A stretch of 64,000 nucleotides of DNA from Ligustrum vulgare (taxonomy: Eukaryota > Streptophyta > Magnoliopsida > Lamiales > Oleaceae). Of this stretch, positions 1-13,700 are shown piece after piece (position 1 is the first letter of the stretch; every line of letters starts with the position of its first letter). Where the stretch lies: assembly GCA_963555705.1 (NCBI GenBank), contig OY743171.1:25848852-25912851 (forward strand). The letters run 5' to 3'. A program made the position numbers and the translations under genes. Under the pieces are notes generated by a model, which worked only from the letters and a program-made list of their open reading frames with translations, made no database searches and was not told the origin of the DNA.

Positions 1-2204
1 AATAGGAAATGATTGTTAAAATACTGGTTTAAAATAAAATTATAAATTGAAATGGATTGTCAGTTTATTTAAAGATCGCCCCACTCATTGTCATGCATTG
101 CCGAACTCCTTAACCTAGAAGGGTGAAAAAAGCGGGGTGAGAATAATGAATTATACTTAGTGGGGATACAGCAATCAGTCCAAGTTAAATCCAAACATGC
201 GAATCCAATTATGAATATCATGCCTAAAAAATAATTTTCTATAGCTTTGTGTACTGTGGGGCAACCCCAAGGACCCACTTTCGATCCCGGACCTATGTAC
301 GATCCTTGACAACATGTTATTAGCGCTAATTAAAATTGTGCACTGTGGGCGACCTAAGGATTCTCTTTCGATCCTGGACATATTTATGGCCCCTGGCAAC
401 CTTTTTGAAACCATGGAAGCATTATATCACAATTAAAATTACACATCGAGAAATAACATGGATAAATTAACCACAATTGCTTTAATGTAAACCCCACCTC
501 AAAGTCTTGAAATTTTCTGGAAGTTGAACTCGATGTGAAGCTAAAGTGCTTTAAATATTTTCCTGCGCTTTCATCTAGACAAAAGAAAATAAATCTTAAA
601 TTAATAATTTGGAAATTAAAAGTTTTTAAATGAATTTAGGAACTAATTTGAGATCAAAGTTGAACTTGAAAAGTTTAGGGGCTAAAATAGGAATCTTAGG
701 AACTGATAATTAAAACATTGATTAAATTAATTTGGGGACTGAAATAATGAGTTTAAAAACAAAGGGGCTGATTACGGAAGCTCTTTTAAAATAAGGGGCT
801 GAACTCAATAATTTAAAAGATGGGGACTAGAAGGCAATTTATATAAAATCAAAACTTAAATAATACGAACAGATTTCTCACTCTCAAAAATTTTCAATCG
901 GCGATGAAAAAGGAAAGAGAGATGGCGATCGGCGAAGGGGCTTCCGGTGCCTTCACCGACGGTTGCAAGCGGCGACACCGCCATCGAGGGGGTGGCGACG
1001 ACGGCGGGTGTAGGGCGGCATAAGGAGGACTGAACGATTTTTGGGTGCTGCGAAAAATGAAGTGTGGCTCAATTTTGTGCAAGAACAGAGGCTTGGGTGC
1101 TCGCGGCTTGGGTGTTTTCCGGCGAGTATTCAGCCGGCGTTTCAAGGTAAGTTTATCAGTAACTTATTTTTGGTTCTTGGTTAGTTTTTTTTTTTTTTTT
1201 GGATTGGATTTTTGGGTTGGTTGGTGATGGGCGCTGGACGTTTCTTGGGGGCGGTGTGATTTTGGTAGTGGCGATCGTGGTTGCAGGCGGCGGTGTTGGA
1301 GGCCTAGCAATGATTCAGCAGTGACGTGGCTGGGTTCGTCTGTGGTGTTGATGTTGATTTTGGTTCGGTGGAATTGAAGGCAGTGAGTTCCGGCTGTGGT
1401 TTGGAGGTGCCGGTGTTGTAGTTGATTTTGGCAGTCGGTGATGAGGTGGTTGCCGGTTTTGGGTGTACGCAGAGATTGATTGGGTTGTGCGTGTAGGCTG
1501 CGTTTGAGGTTTTGTGTGCAGTTTGGTCAGCGATGAAGGTGACGGTGCGGTTTGTGTTGGTGGGGGTGGTGACAAGAATTCGATCATGGTTTAGAAATCA
1601 GTTTGGAGGAATTCTTATCAGCAGTTGAGATGATTTGTGGAAAACGGTTTCTGTGATTTTGATTTTGTGTTTAGAGTGGTGCGTGCGATAAAGTGGGGTT
1701 TATATAGGGAAGTATTGTAGTTGGAATAAAATTGTTTAATTTTGGATATAGACCAGTCTGATTTAGAATAGAATTGAAATTGTGATGGGATTGAATATGA
1801 AATTGTTTGATTTTGAAAGGATTGTGAAATAACTTGGGAATGACAAAGCAAGTAGAATACCTCTCGAAGTATTATTGCTTAAGAGATAAAATTTGGATTT
1901 TGATAAATTTGGATAATAATGATAAAAATAAATTTGAATTTGAATTTAGACTTAAAAATAATTTGGATAATAATAAAATCGGAATTTGAATTTTAGGCAA
2001 ATTTGAAATTAATAATAAAGTGAAGTTTTGGCTAAAAATCGATTTGGAGTTAAATTTATATCATTGACTCGAAAATAGTTGACTTGGCTAGACGAATACG
2101 ATTTAATTTGAAAATTGGAGAAATTATAATGACACGTTTTTATTTTAGAATTGGAAAAAAAATATTTATTTAATAATTAATTTGTAAATTCTTGGTCGTT
2201 ACAA
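1..2204 (-). mobile_element. Ty3/gypsy-type LTR, minus orientation, running off the left edge
   Basis: Read on the minus strand, this stretch opens at 2204 with TGTAACGACC. Closely similar openings occur at 15067 (TGTAGCGACC, an LTR proven by its target duplication) and at 63414. It holds a GC-rich block (about 895-1600) and then a stretch of short runs such as 'ggggct' (about 650-830). The same order is seen in the plus-strand LTR that ends at 61498. Positions 60-400 are an inverted, diverged copy of 3600-3930. The LTR abuts reverse-transcriptase sequence at 2206, so it looks inserted into, or joined by deletion to, the pol remnant next door. Proline- and arginine-rich frames in the GC-rich block are not coding. 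The left end is outside the window. Confidence 0.6.
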
Positions 2205-2205
2205 G

Positions 2206-3600
2206 TTAAAGGTGTAACTACAAGAACTGTTGGATAAAGGATTTATTCAACCAAGTGTATCGCCTGGGAGAGCACCAGTACTGCTTGTGAAAAGAAGGAT
2301 GGATCGATGAGGGTGTGAATCAACTACAGGGAATTGAATTTCCTCACATCCAAGAATAAGTATCATTTTTCCACGAATATAAGATTTGTTTGATCAGTTA
2401 AAGTGTATTCTCCAAAATTGATTTGAGAAGGTTATCATCAGTTGATGGTTAATGATAGTGATATACCAAAAACTGCATTTAGAACTCCATACGAATATTA
2501 CGAATTCACTGTGATGCTGTTTGGGTTGATTAATGTCTTGAACTGAATATTTCATCCATATTTGGATCGGTTTATAATAGTCTTTATTGATGATATCCTG
2601 ATTTATTTAAGGGACAAGGAACAACATGAGAAGCATCTCAGCATTGCATTACAGACACTTCGACAGGAAATGTTGTATGCAAAATCCAAGAAGTGCGAAT
2701 TCTGGCTCGATCGAATTGGTTTTCTTGGACATGTGGTTACTGCAGATGGTATTGAAGTTGATCCAACTAAGGTTGATGCTATCACAAACTGGAGTACATC
2801 AACCCATGTGAATGAAGTTCGTAACTTATTGGGATTTGCTGGTTATTATCGAAAGTTTATCGAAGGATTTTCGAAAATAGCTGGGCCGATGACACAGCTG
2901 ACCAGAAAGGGAATAAAGTTTTAGTGGAAGTTAATTCTTTCATACATTGTTGATAAATTTTCAAGATTTGATGAAGTCTTACCTAGAAGTTGTAAACTTT
3001 GTGGATTTGAGATAATAGTAAAGAAATAGAGAATTGTCGAGATGTTTAGTTCTTGCTTCTGATTTTAGATGATATTAAATGGACATATTATGTTGAAGTT
3101 AATATGATTGAAGATCCAACTTTGATTGAGAATTTTGAAATAAGATTATAGCAAGAAAGTTTCTAGATCATGTTCTACTTTGTGAATTAAACTTATCCTT
3201 GAATTTCATGTACTATGATCTTGTTTTGAAATTGATTTTATCAGGTTATGAAATTTGAAATTTTAAGTGATGAATATAGAAGTTTCCATTTTAAGATTAA
3301 GGATCGAGTTCTCAATAGTAGTATTAAAGGTTTTGAAGTATCAACTGATGACACTGTCATGTTTAAGGGGAGACGGTGTGTACCGAAGGATGAAGCCTTG
3401 AGGAAGGAGATTCTAGAGGAAGTACATTATTCACCTTATACTGCACACCCAGGAGGTACGAAGATGTACCGGGATCTATGAAAAATTTATTGGTGGAGAA
3501 ACATGAAGAGGTCAATTGGTTTGTTTGTTGAGAAGTGCATGACTTGCCAACAAGTGAAAGTCGAAAATCAACGTCCGTCTGGATTGTTAAAAATGTTGCC
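2206..3600 (+). pseudogene. Ty3/gypsy pol remnant (reverse transcriptase, RNase H, integrase N-terminus)
   Basis: Decayed polyprotein of a chromovirus-like (Del/Tekay-type) Ty3/gypsy element. From 2206 the frame reads like the start of the RT palm (LLDKGFIQPSVSPG), with stops and frameshifts up to about 2560. An open stretch at 2562-2924 then carries the RT catalytic motif FIDDILIY and the connection to RNase H (FAGYYRKFIEGFSKIA), and ends at a stop. RNase H is hardly recognisable (about 2930-3240). At 3248-3600 the integrase zinc-binding region follows in two pieces (HPGGTKMY, then CMTCQQVKVENQRPSGLL). The integrase core is absent: the sequence passes directly into LTR at about 3600, so a deletion joined them. 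It cannot encode an active element. Confidence 0.85.
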
Positions 3601-4478
3601 CGGGACCGTAAATAGATCTGGTATCAAAAGTGGATCCATGAAGTTGTCCCACAGTGCACAATTTTATTTGGTTCTAATAACATGTTGCCAGGGATCGTAA
3701 ATAGGTCCGGGATCGTAATGGATCTTAGGGATGTCCTACAATATATATTTTAAAGGAAATTTTGTATTGATATTATATCCATAATTTGATTTCATGTTTG
3801 GATTTAACTTGGATTGATTACTGTATCTCCACTGATTATAATTCGTTATGCTCACCCCAATATTTTCCACCCTTTCAGGTTAAGAAGCTCAGTGAGGCAT
3901 GGTAATGAGCGGGACAATCTTGTTTAAATGATAAACCATTAAAATTACAAATTTTTTAAAACAAGTATTTTAATAGTTGTTTCTATTTTGTCAATTAAAT
4001 CTCGAGTTTTAGTATTTATGCAAATTTTGACACTTTGCTTATTATATTTAGAAATGACACTTGGATGTGAGTAAATTATTTATAAGGACGTTTCCACATT
4101 TCGATTCTAAAAAAAGGGTGTAACCCACACCTTGAGGACCCAAACCAACCATGTTCTAAGTCATTGGTTCAAATGGTAAATCGCAGATTGTGCCTCTCAG
4201 GATCAGGGTAGAGGACATTGGTAACTCTCATGAATGATTGTGACTTCCGCTTATCATAGGGCACAAATTCATTATTTCAGGATTCGAACCCTGTACCCGA
4301 CTGCACCGAGCAAGTTTCCTGCCCTCCCCCTTTGTCATATGCTTTGGGGGCCACATTTCGATTCTAAATCTCTATAGTTGTAGCCAACACACACATTTTT
4401 ACGTATATTAAAAATACTTATTTACTGGATATTTCGACTTTAGTAGTGCCTTGAGTGAATAGAATTTGGAGCGTTACA
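3600..4478 (+). mobile_element. 3' part of a Ty3/gypsy LTR, plus strand
   Basis: The stretch ends at 4478 with GAGCGTTACA, the same type of LTR terminus as at 16901 and 61498 (gcgttaca). It contains the LTR segment that recurs inverted at 60-400 (for example the 'gctcacccc' block near 3851). It is interrupted by a SINE at 4112-4350. It lies 226 bp beyond the stop codon of the minus-strand VHA-a1 gene, so the 3' untranslated region of that gene must be short or must enter this repeat. Confidence 0.6.
4112..4350 (+). mobile_element. tRNA-type SINE with 18-bp target duplication
   Basis: An 18-bp direct repeat (ccacatttcgattctaaa) at 4094-4111 and 4351-4368 brackets about 239 bp. Inside are a Pol III A-box-like sequence TGGTTCAAATGG (4165-4176) and a B-box-like sequence GATTCGAACCC (4281-4291). 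This arrangement, with a long flanking duplication, is that of a SINE integrated by target-primed reverse transcription. The boxes are about 105 bp apart, too far for a tRNA gene. The host sequence is a gypsy LTR, so the SINE is the younger insertion. Confidence 0.7.
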
Positions 4479-4704
4479 CCAACTTTACAACTCCCCTAAA
4501 CAAACCTAAAAAAGAGATTTAATATACGATAAAAAAGAATTACAAGCTTCCTTTTATACCCATTGCATCTAAACCATATTCAGCCAGGATTTTACAATTT
4601 CATGTTAAAAAAAATAAAAAATACATAGGCTCAATTGCCACCAAAAATTATTGTTTTCCCTGTGCTACTTTTGAAAAAATTCAGTTCAGGAATACCAAAA
4701 GATG

Positions 4705-7700
4705 CTAGTCTTCATCATCAGTTAATAAGGAAAACGAAAATGGCCTAAATTTATATCCGTCACCATTGTAGAACTTGTTCTGAAATTCAACCCAATGGAG
4801 ACGCAATGCGTGCAGGAAAGCACTAAGACTTTCCATCATCAGTAGTATAAAAGCTGTAGCAAAAGCAAAAACTGCCAGACCAATCAATCGTATGACAATA
4901 TTGTCGTACCTGCATTGATCAACAATGACGGTCATAAAACATGGTCAGATCTCACTTGCGATTGAGCATAGAAAGAAAGAAGATGAGAGTAATATAAGCT
5001 AGAGACAGATCACTTCCACCTACGCTATATTGTTTCCTTTTTCGTATGTGCATTACTCTTTGAAGCATTGTAATCAATACACGGGAATATAGTTTCTTCA
5101 TACAAGCGCGTATGATGATCACTGGGAAACATAAAAAGGAAAATGCTAGGAATCACTTCCTATTTGAGTAAGATTACCTGCTGTCTCCTAACACCTTGCC
5201 CATATAAATATACCATGGTGGACGACTAAGGTGAAAGCAAATTGGCAATAAACCAATATACTTGCAGGTTACAAATAATCAGCTAGGCATGACACTGAAT
5301 TTTGGGGCGGCGTGGTAATTGATACAAATCATGTATAAAAAGTGTAGGCAAAAAAGTAAAATATGCTGGTGGGCCTCAAATGCCATGTAGATGTCAGCAG
5401 GATGGTAAAGTTAAATTGCAATGCACAAGAGTAGGTCAATGTAAGAACTTACCCCCAGGCAAGGAGGAGAACTTTTTCATAGAAAACTGTTGATAATTCT
5501 GAGTGTGCCAGGCTGCGATAAAACAAGGATAATAATTACCAAATGAACAAATTCAAAAAATAAAGAATGGGCTGAACCATATGTTAGAAAATTACCTACC
5601 TCAAAGCCCACAGCCGAAGATATGATGCAGTATTTGAAACTGCACCCAGTACAAACTCAATAGAGTGTATCATCTGATGCACAAAGACCTCACTAAAATT
5701 GAACTCATCGAGGTGCGGTTGCCTTGCAGAGTCAGGTTCCTCCTCATTATACATTTCAGAGGTTCCAAGAATTCCATATGTCCGACCTTGAAATCTCTTA
5801 TATATGTAAAAGAAAATTGGCAGAATTAATCACAGATTCATAGGCTTCAGGTCCTCAATAAGTATGTCTAATACTGGTATAATACAAAAGTACAAACTGA
5901 AATTCAACTTGCAAACCATATTATTAGGACAATTGAGAGCCATGATGCACACTCCAAATTTCATACTTTCAGTATTAGAATCCACCAAATCAGCGAGTTT
6001 ATGACGTTTAACATCATCGCAGCAGTTTTAAATAACCACATGAGATGAATACATCAACAAGATACTGAAACAGTATATAAGATATTTAAATTCAGCACCA
6101 CTATTTCGTTTCCATTATCTTCAACAGCATATTACAAATGTTTCTCAGGAGAAGATAATGAGTTGGAGATAACATACATTCTTGTGATAGCATGTATATG
6201 ACACAAACAATAAACTGTTAGCTAAACATATATACAAGTAAAAGAATGAAAAATAATATCTTTACTGTCAAACCAGACAAAAACTGGGTTGCTGTAGTTA
6301 AATGCACACAGGTATTCCCAAGTCCAAAATCTTCCTGATATGGTTACCGAAAAAGGCACCTATATAGATCTAAGTTATAGGGGAAACAATTGTTGAGGCC
6401 AAAATTTCGGGCAAGAGGAGGAAAAAATAACTATAATTGAAGACCTTTTAACTCAAGAGGAACAGATTCTTCTAATATAACAATAATTATTTCTATACAG
6501 GAAAAAGGAAAATGGAACCAAAATTGTACAAAGAGGAGGAGAAACACTCAAAAGGCGGTAAAAGTTCTTAACAGAAGAAGTGATATGTATGTTAGAAAGG
6601 CAGAAAAACAAGAAATACTAGGGCTTAAACAAGGGGAAGTTCTGTGACCCTTCACTTTGATGTATAAAATGAGAATATGAAAGATTCTAGTTGAATCTAG
6701 GTATAAAAAATAAAAAATAAAAACAACACATGGGAAATAGGCATTACCTCGGTGTGAAGTCTCTTCAAAATAAAAGGTTTTGGGAAGAGCATCCAGGGAA
6801 CAGCAATAACTGCCGAAAATAGCAATATGACCTGCAAAACTTTTATTGAAATCAAGGCTGAAAATTATATATCTTCACATAACAAAATATACAACATAAA
6901 ATAGATATCATGCCTGAAGTACACTCTGACCCCAGAATAGCTGATTATCACGCAGATCCTCAAAAGGACTTAAGAACATGTAAATCATCACATGGTACAG
7001 ATCCGCTTGAGAACCAGTACACCATTTGATAATGATCAGAAGAGAAAGATACCCAAAAAGGCTGTTAAGAAAGATCATGTGTGGCACAAACTGATACCTG
7101 AGAATAAAGCACGGGATAATCCCTTACACTGGATTTCAAACAATTAAAAAAAGGGAAAAGGAAAAGGGAAAGGTAGAAAACACACTTAATATCGAGTGAG
7201 TTGCCAAAGTAACGGGCATTAAAATAACTTATTACGATTCCAAGGTTCATCTGAACCACCCCGAACAAAATAGACATCTTCATCTTGAGCGAATTCAAGA
7301 AAGGCAGCTCAGATCGACTTCCACGCCAACTGGGATCGACACCAAATGGGTATGTATCTCGATATTTTATTAAGCCAACTGAATAAGCATCACTGTTAAG
7401 GTCAACCGACAGCAACAGTATGAGAGCAACAGACAACTACAGTATGAGAGCATGATTAAAAAATAAATGTGGAAATTAAAAATCTATACATAACTATCCA
7501 ACAAAGGAACCTTCACAAACTTTCTGATGGTCTAGATGAAACGGAGAGGTTGGGAAAGAAAAAGAAACTTGTGAAATTATTCGAAGGCTGAGCAGCCGGC
7601 TGAATAATGTTGTCTCAGATGAGGATAAAATAAAAGCATCTCAGAGGTCAACTATTTCCTATCAAATCATATTCAAGTTAATAAACTTCAATTACCTAAT

Positions 7701-10700
7701 TCAACTTGCTCATATTTAGTCAGATTCAAGAATGCAACAATGCCCTTGGACGATTACTCGGCAAATGCCAAGTATTCTATGGTAGAAATACGGTAAGAAA
7801 GATGATCACAGTATACTGCATTTATTTCTCAAGTATTTTCAAGTACTGAATTTATTTTGCAACTATTTTTCGATTACTGAATGTCTTTTACCCACTTTTC
7901 CCCTAACTCTCCTTTTGTAGTATGTGCTTGTTTGGTAGTACTTTTAAGTACGTATAAGTTGTGGATCCTACGAAGTATGTGGGAAAAAGTATGTTCAATC
8001 AGTTTAAATTATAACTTAAGATTTGACAAACATGCTTTATATCTGTACTTTCTCACTATCCATTTGTTTCCCCCTTTTGATGCCTAAATCAAATGCATAT
8101 CAAATAAAAAGTGACTACGATTCAAGGACACCTATTCACATTACCTGCACGTGGCATCTCGGCATTTGTAGGCAGAGTTACCAAATATGTGGAAAGGAAC
8201 AGAGAAGAATTCATTGTATATCAAGCCACAGTAAATTGAAAACAGAGACATCAAAAGGAGAATATAACGGCCACCAAATAGCATCTCCATAATGCTGCCA
8301 AGTTTCTGGGGAGAAACAAAAAATGTAAATGAAGCAGATAACGAGTAAGAAATTAACAATCAATAACATGTGCATAAATGTTTCCAGGAAAATTAGGGGT
8401 TTGTGAAGATAACAATAAAGACTTCGAGATCAATGACAGTCAGTCTACATATGGGTAATCCCTCAAATGTGGTTTATATATTTCCTCTTACCATATAAAC
8501 CAGCAGCACTATGTCATGGGCCTAGTTTTGTTCCTTCCGAAAAACTAGCACCATGGAGTGTTAATGCTTCAGAAATCCCACCCCCGCGAAAATGAGTTAA
8601 GTCAACCTTAAGGATTCCCACGAAAATTCAAACTTTGAGGTTAAATTTCTATTACTCAAATATAAGAAGGAAACTTTGGAAAAATAAAAAACAAGGTACA
8701 CTTATAAAAGTTTGGAAGAATACACTTTATATAAATGAAAGGGAAAACTTCTCTCAAGATTTCTCTCTACACTTCCTCTCTATTTTCTACACTCACTCCA
8801 TACACTCCACAAATTTCATACCTCCAAAACAATGGTTTTTGGCTACCAAAAATCTGGGAAACGCAGGTCGGCTGCCTAACAAATTTTTGTTAGACCTGTG
8901 TCCCCTGCCACAGGTTCTCTCACGTTTCTGTCTGCGTCCCCCAGCTGCAGGTTATACCATTTTTCTGCCCGCGTCCCCCTGCTGCAGATAGTTCCATCCA
9001 GCCATAATGCCTTGCCTGCACTAGATTTCTCGGCCGCTGCAAGGACGCATCGGCCACCACTAGGGAACATAATTTAACACACCAATGTCGACGGTCTTTT
9101 AGCCACAAGTCAACCTTTAGTAAACTTGTTGTGCCACCTTTGTAGGAGATTTCATGGATCAACAACTAGCTAGGTAATGTTTCCCAAAAAAATTATGATA
9201 AAAGTAATAAAAGGTTGGCCCATTAATTTGGCTCACTTCCACATTTTTTCTTTTCTAATTTCGTTGGCTTGCCTTAAGCATTTAAATTTCCTGGTTAACT
9301 TCGCTTCTACAGGTGACTTTGACAAGGCAGCTAATCCAGCCAAATTGAAGGACCTAAATATTAAGTCGTAGCAAATCTGGGAACAGTCTCCGTGGTCTGT
9401 TCATATCGTGTAGATACAAGAACATGAGCTATGTATGAATGGACAACTTCACCATCCCCCACATAAACATTTCCCATCCATCAGTCAATGATTTCATTTT
9501 TTCTTTACATGATGAGGAATATTTTACCAGTTCCACCACAGAGAACATAGTTTCAGTTGTCTGTTCACATTGCATAGATCTAAGAACATAAGCTATGTCT
9601 GAATGGACAGCTCCAACCTCCAATGTCCTGCCATTGACAAAATTCTCCTAATCATCAGTTACTGATTTCGGTATCTCTTTACATGATGAGGAAAATTTAC
9701 TAGTTCCACCAGAGTCGCTAGGGTACAAAATCTCTATTAAATGTTTCTGAAAGGCCACTAGATAATTTCCTTAGGATAGTTCCTGAAGAATATTGCAGCC
9801 AAAATAATTAAAAATGGAAATTTCCTTCTACCCTTCTAAATTGCATCTAACTCTTTACTTCCAGCTACCTCAGAAAAAAATTCTCTTAAAGCATATCCAA
9901 GAATTTCACTAACCCAGAAAATGGTGAACAAGGTACATTCTGATGAGTTTACTACCCTAACAATTTTTTATAACAAAAGCTGTAATGGAAGCAAAAAATC
10001 AAGATTAAACAAGTTCAGCTATTTTTGCAAGATGTATGTCTTAAGAAAAATATAAACTACAGCACATACTTGAGTACACATATTAACATCAAACAGCTTC
10101 ACTTAATAACAGTTACACAACTACCTCAAAATCAAGCCATGTAATAGGACTTCTCTTCTAGTAAACTATCAATACCAGGCAACTCAAAAAATAAAAGTAG
10201 ACCAGAGTGCCATTAATATCGAAATAAGAAACTTATAGATAAAATTTTCAGATTCATTATTAACAAAAATGCACCATTGATACATGATATCATTATATTT
10301 TATGGAACAACTTTCTTATAAATAAGATAACATACCTGAGAACTGAGCTTTTTCTCATGGGCTACAAGGAATAAGGCTCCCAATAACAAGCATATACCAT
10401 GACCCCAATCCCCAAACATCACGGCAAAAAGAAATGGAAATGTAATGATAGTATAAACTGCGGGGTTTGCCTCCTGATACTTAGCGACACTGCCAAAATA
10501 TATTGTTGCGTCAGTTCTTTGTTATGCTAAAACATAGATATTAAGAAGAAGCATTACTACTTGGAAAAGGCTGTTCATTGCATAAATAAAATGTCCAATG
10601 TCATAACAACAAATAACATGAACCACAATAGTAGAAATGTCACAAGTTCAATGACAAGTTAACTATATCACTTAGAGACGTGGTAATCTCAACATCATTC

Positions 10701-13700
10701 ACAGGTTTGCAGTGCAGATGGAGGAGCAGGTTCACTAATTCATTTATTTTTGGTAAATGATGGTATTTTTCACAGGAATTTGCTAAAATGCCTGCACGGT
10801 ACACCGCACAGGCATTGTAGCAGCCCCCATTTTTCACAACATATTTTATAGCTTTTTAGGAATAAACCTGGCATAAAGTCACTAAACAAACTTTTGGACA
10901 ATTTTTTAACAAAAAAGCACAGGTGATCTGGTAGTCAAGGCATGTAAATGGACTCCCAAGGTTGGAGGTTTGATCCAACGGAAATACAGTCTGGTATTTT
11001 ACTTAGAGGACAAGACAAAATCAGGTGTTTGATTGCTGCTGCAACAAGAAAATGCAGGCTGTGGCAAAACACTGTAGTGTGAAAATTGGCAGCTTCAAGT
11101 AGAGATCTGATCAGCAAACGTGTCTGCAGAATCAATTCTAGCAGTATGGTGTGTGGCAAATTAGGACCGAACTAAAGCTGAACTCACCAATTGGGACATG
11201 AGAGCAGGTTGTCTGGCTAAAGCTCAACAATAACCTCTCTATTTACAAACATACTCCTTTCTTGATAAACGGCAATTACCTGTCTACTAGAAAGTCCTGA
11301 CAAGAGACTGAGGCTTCATTTATTTAGAATGAAACAGGGGTAATATTAGTGCTCAGATAATCAAATTTTCCTTATTTATTTTTTTCGAATCTAGAGAAGT
11401 ATGGAATAGAAGCACTGTTAATACTAACGGATCGATAAACATAAACATGTATTTCATTGTTCATAACACTTCAAAACACAGCTAAATTAAATTCCTCCAT
11501 TTCCCCTTTTTTGAAAAAAGAGACTGACTTAACAAACGAGATAAACTATATTGCAATAGCACTACAAAATAAAAGCAAGGAACAGTTAATTGAGACACTT
11601 CTTAAAAGTTCAACACATTGTAATGGCAAATTGACAAGAAGAAATTATTAACAGACATCATAGTTAAGAAGAAGATTGTTGAGTCCAAAATATGGTATGC
11701 ACGTTTGACTTACCCATATGCATCAACAATTTCTTGATATGCGTTTGTGAAATGGTTGATTCTAAAGTATGTTGGAGGTGACTCGACAGAATCCATTTCA
11801 TGAAATATTACACCCACTTGTGAGTTACTGTCGAATGTTGCACGTTGCAGGGTTTCTTGAATCTGTAATATTGAAGATATTGTCCCTTTGCCGATATAAT
11901 ACAGCGACAACAACTATCCAACCCAGATAAATATAAAAAATAAATAGGAAGTCAAGTTACCCTAGTTTTTGCAAAAATCGGGCACCAGCCCTCACCAACC
12001 AAACACTTCTTTGTAACATCAAAATTCAGCATATTTAACGTGTCATACACAGCCTTTTCCCTTCTAACCTAAAGAGGAGTTAAGGAAATGAAATAAGTTT
12101 CAAGAGTTTTCATCCCGTGTTATCTGTCGATATCATGATTTTTGTTTGAGTGGCAGAAAATTTCAACAGGAGTAAACTACCATGTTCATCCACTTCGAAA
12201 GGTGAAAACCAATGGAGGTAAGAGCCTTGTCCCGATGACGTAGACCAGCCTCCAGAGTGACCTCTAACTCAGACAAACGTGATAATACCTGTGAACAAGA
12301 AAATAATATGTATGAATGCACTAGTATGGCATCAAAAAAGTGAAGATAGTACAACCTAGAAGCAAAAAATATTTTAACATAATAATGCCAATTTCAAGGT
12401 CAATGCACTTTTATGAGATAATATTGAGCTTAATTCACATTCATAAATTTGATACTAATATGTACGTTCAAGATTAATGGATTTCAAGAAGAGGGTCAAT
12501 GCCTATGTTAGATAATTGTAAGTTCACATGTGCATCGAAAGACAGTGAAAACATGAAGCTTTTTTTCCTACATCCTGTCATAATAACGAGACAAAACTCA
12601 ACCAGTAAGGTATAACTAAAATAATACAGACAAGCAGATCTGAATCTTTTCCCATGCATCAGAACGTGCGAATGATATCTATAGTAACATACTTCTCGGG
12701 TTATTTGGCTCCGTTTGGTTAAGTCCTCAGGAACAGGATAGCAGTTCGCGCCAAACGATTCACAAATTTTAAGAGTTTTTGTCCTTGCCTGCTCACCAGA
12801 GAAGAATACAACAAAAACAGTTTTCTCAACCTGCAGAAGCAACAGCCACAAGTCAATTTTCGAAAGGACTTAAAAGCTGTTCATCAGCAAGGATACAACG
12901 CAGAATAAAGTACCATCATATCATTTAACAAGCGAAAAAAAAATTCGGAAGGGTTGATTATGATAAATTGATTCTCTTTTCTTTTGATTTTCATAGGAAA
13001 ATCTTCTTTATTTTGAAATTTGATTTGGTGTTTGGAATTGTAATTAGAAAATATTATATAAGCGGATCTAGAAAAGAGTTGAAGCAAAAAATTACCATTT
13101 CATTTGATGCAGGATCCAATATTTGATCATCAGCCGGTGCCTGATTGAAAAGCATATTGCCCCTTGTAGCACGAAATAGCATCCTTTCGAATCTAAGAAC
13201 TTTAGATTTACAGATAATGCCACTTAAAAATCTTACGCCAGATTGATTTGATGGGCCAGGTTGCATTTCCTGCCATTGAAAAACATTATACCAATATAAA
13301 AAAGGCGATCATTTATCAAGTGCAATGCCATTTCAGAGACAATTTTTATAAAATGTTACCTCTTCAAGAAGTGATGCTGCAACTGCATAACCATCATGGG
13401 TATATGCATTTTCACTTAATTCTATCTCCTGGGCTGCAGCGTGATTCCCACTTGACACAAGGAAATCACCAGCCTGTCAATAACATGAGAATGTTAAGTA
13501 ATTTCAGAAAAGGACAATGCAGTAATTTCCCATTGGCACTCTTTCACTGTAAAGCATACAATTACACATATCTAGAGAAATACAGATGGTAAAATATGCA
13601 CGACTATGTTTAACAATAATTTCTGAAGCCCCACCCCCTTTTCTTCCCCAAACTGGATCTACAAACCTATGGGAACTATTAAGGCTGTTATGAAATGTCC

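Noticed and set aside
894..1587. Proline- and arginine-rich open frames on both strands
   Set aside because: They lie in the GC-rich block of a gypsy-type LTR, have low complexity and overlap on opposite strands.
4165..4291. A and B boxes suggesting a tRNA gene
   Set aside because: The boxes are too far apart, no cloverleaf is visible, and an 18-bp target duplication identifies a SINE.
8635..9165. Open frames on both strands in VHA-a1 intron 11
   Set aside because: They lie wholly in an intron, have no recognisable domain and overlap each other.
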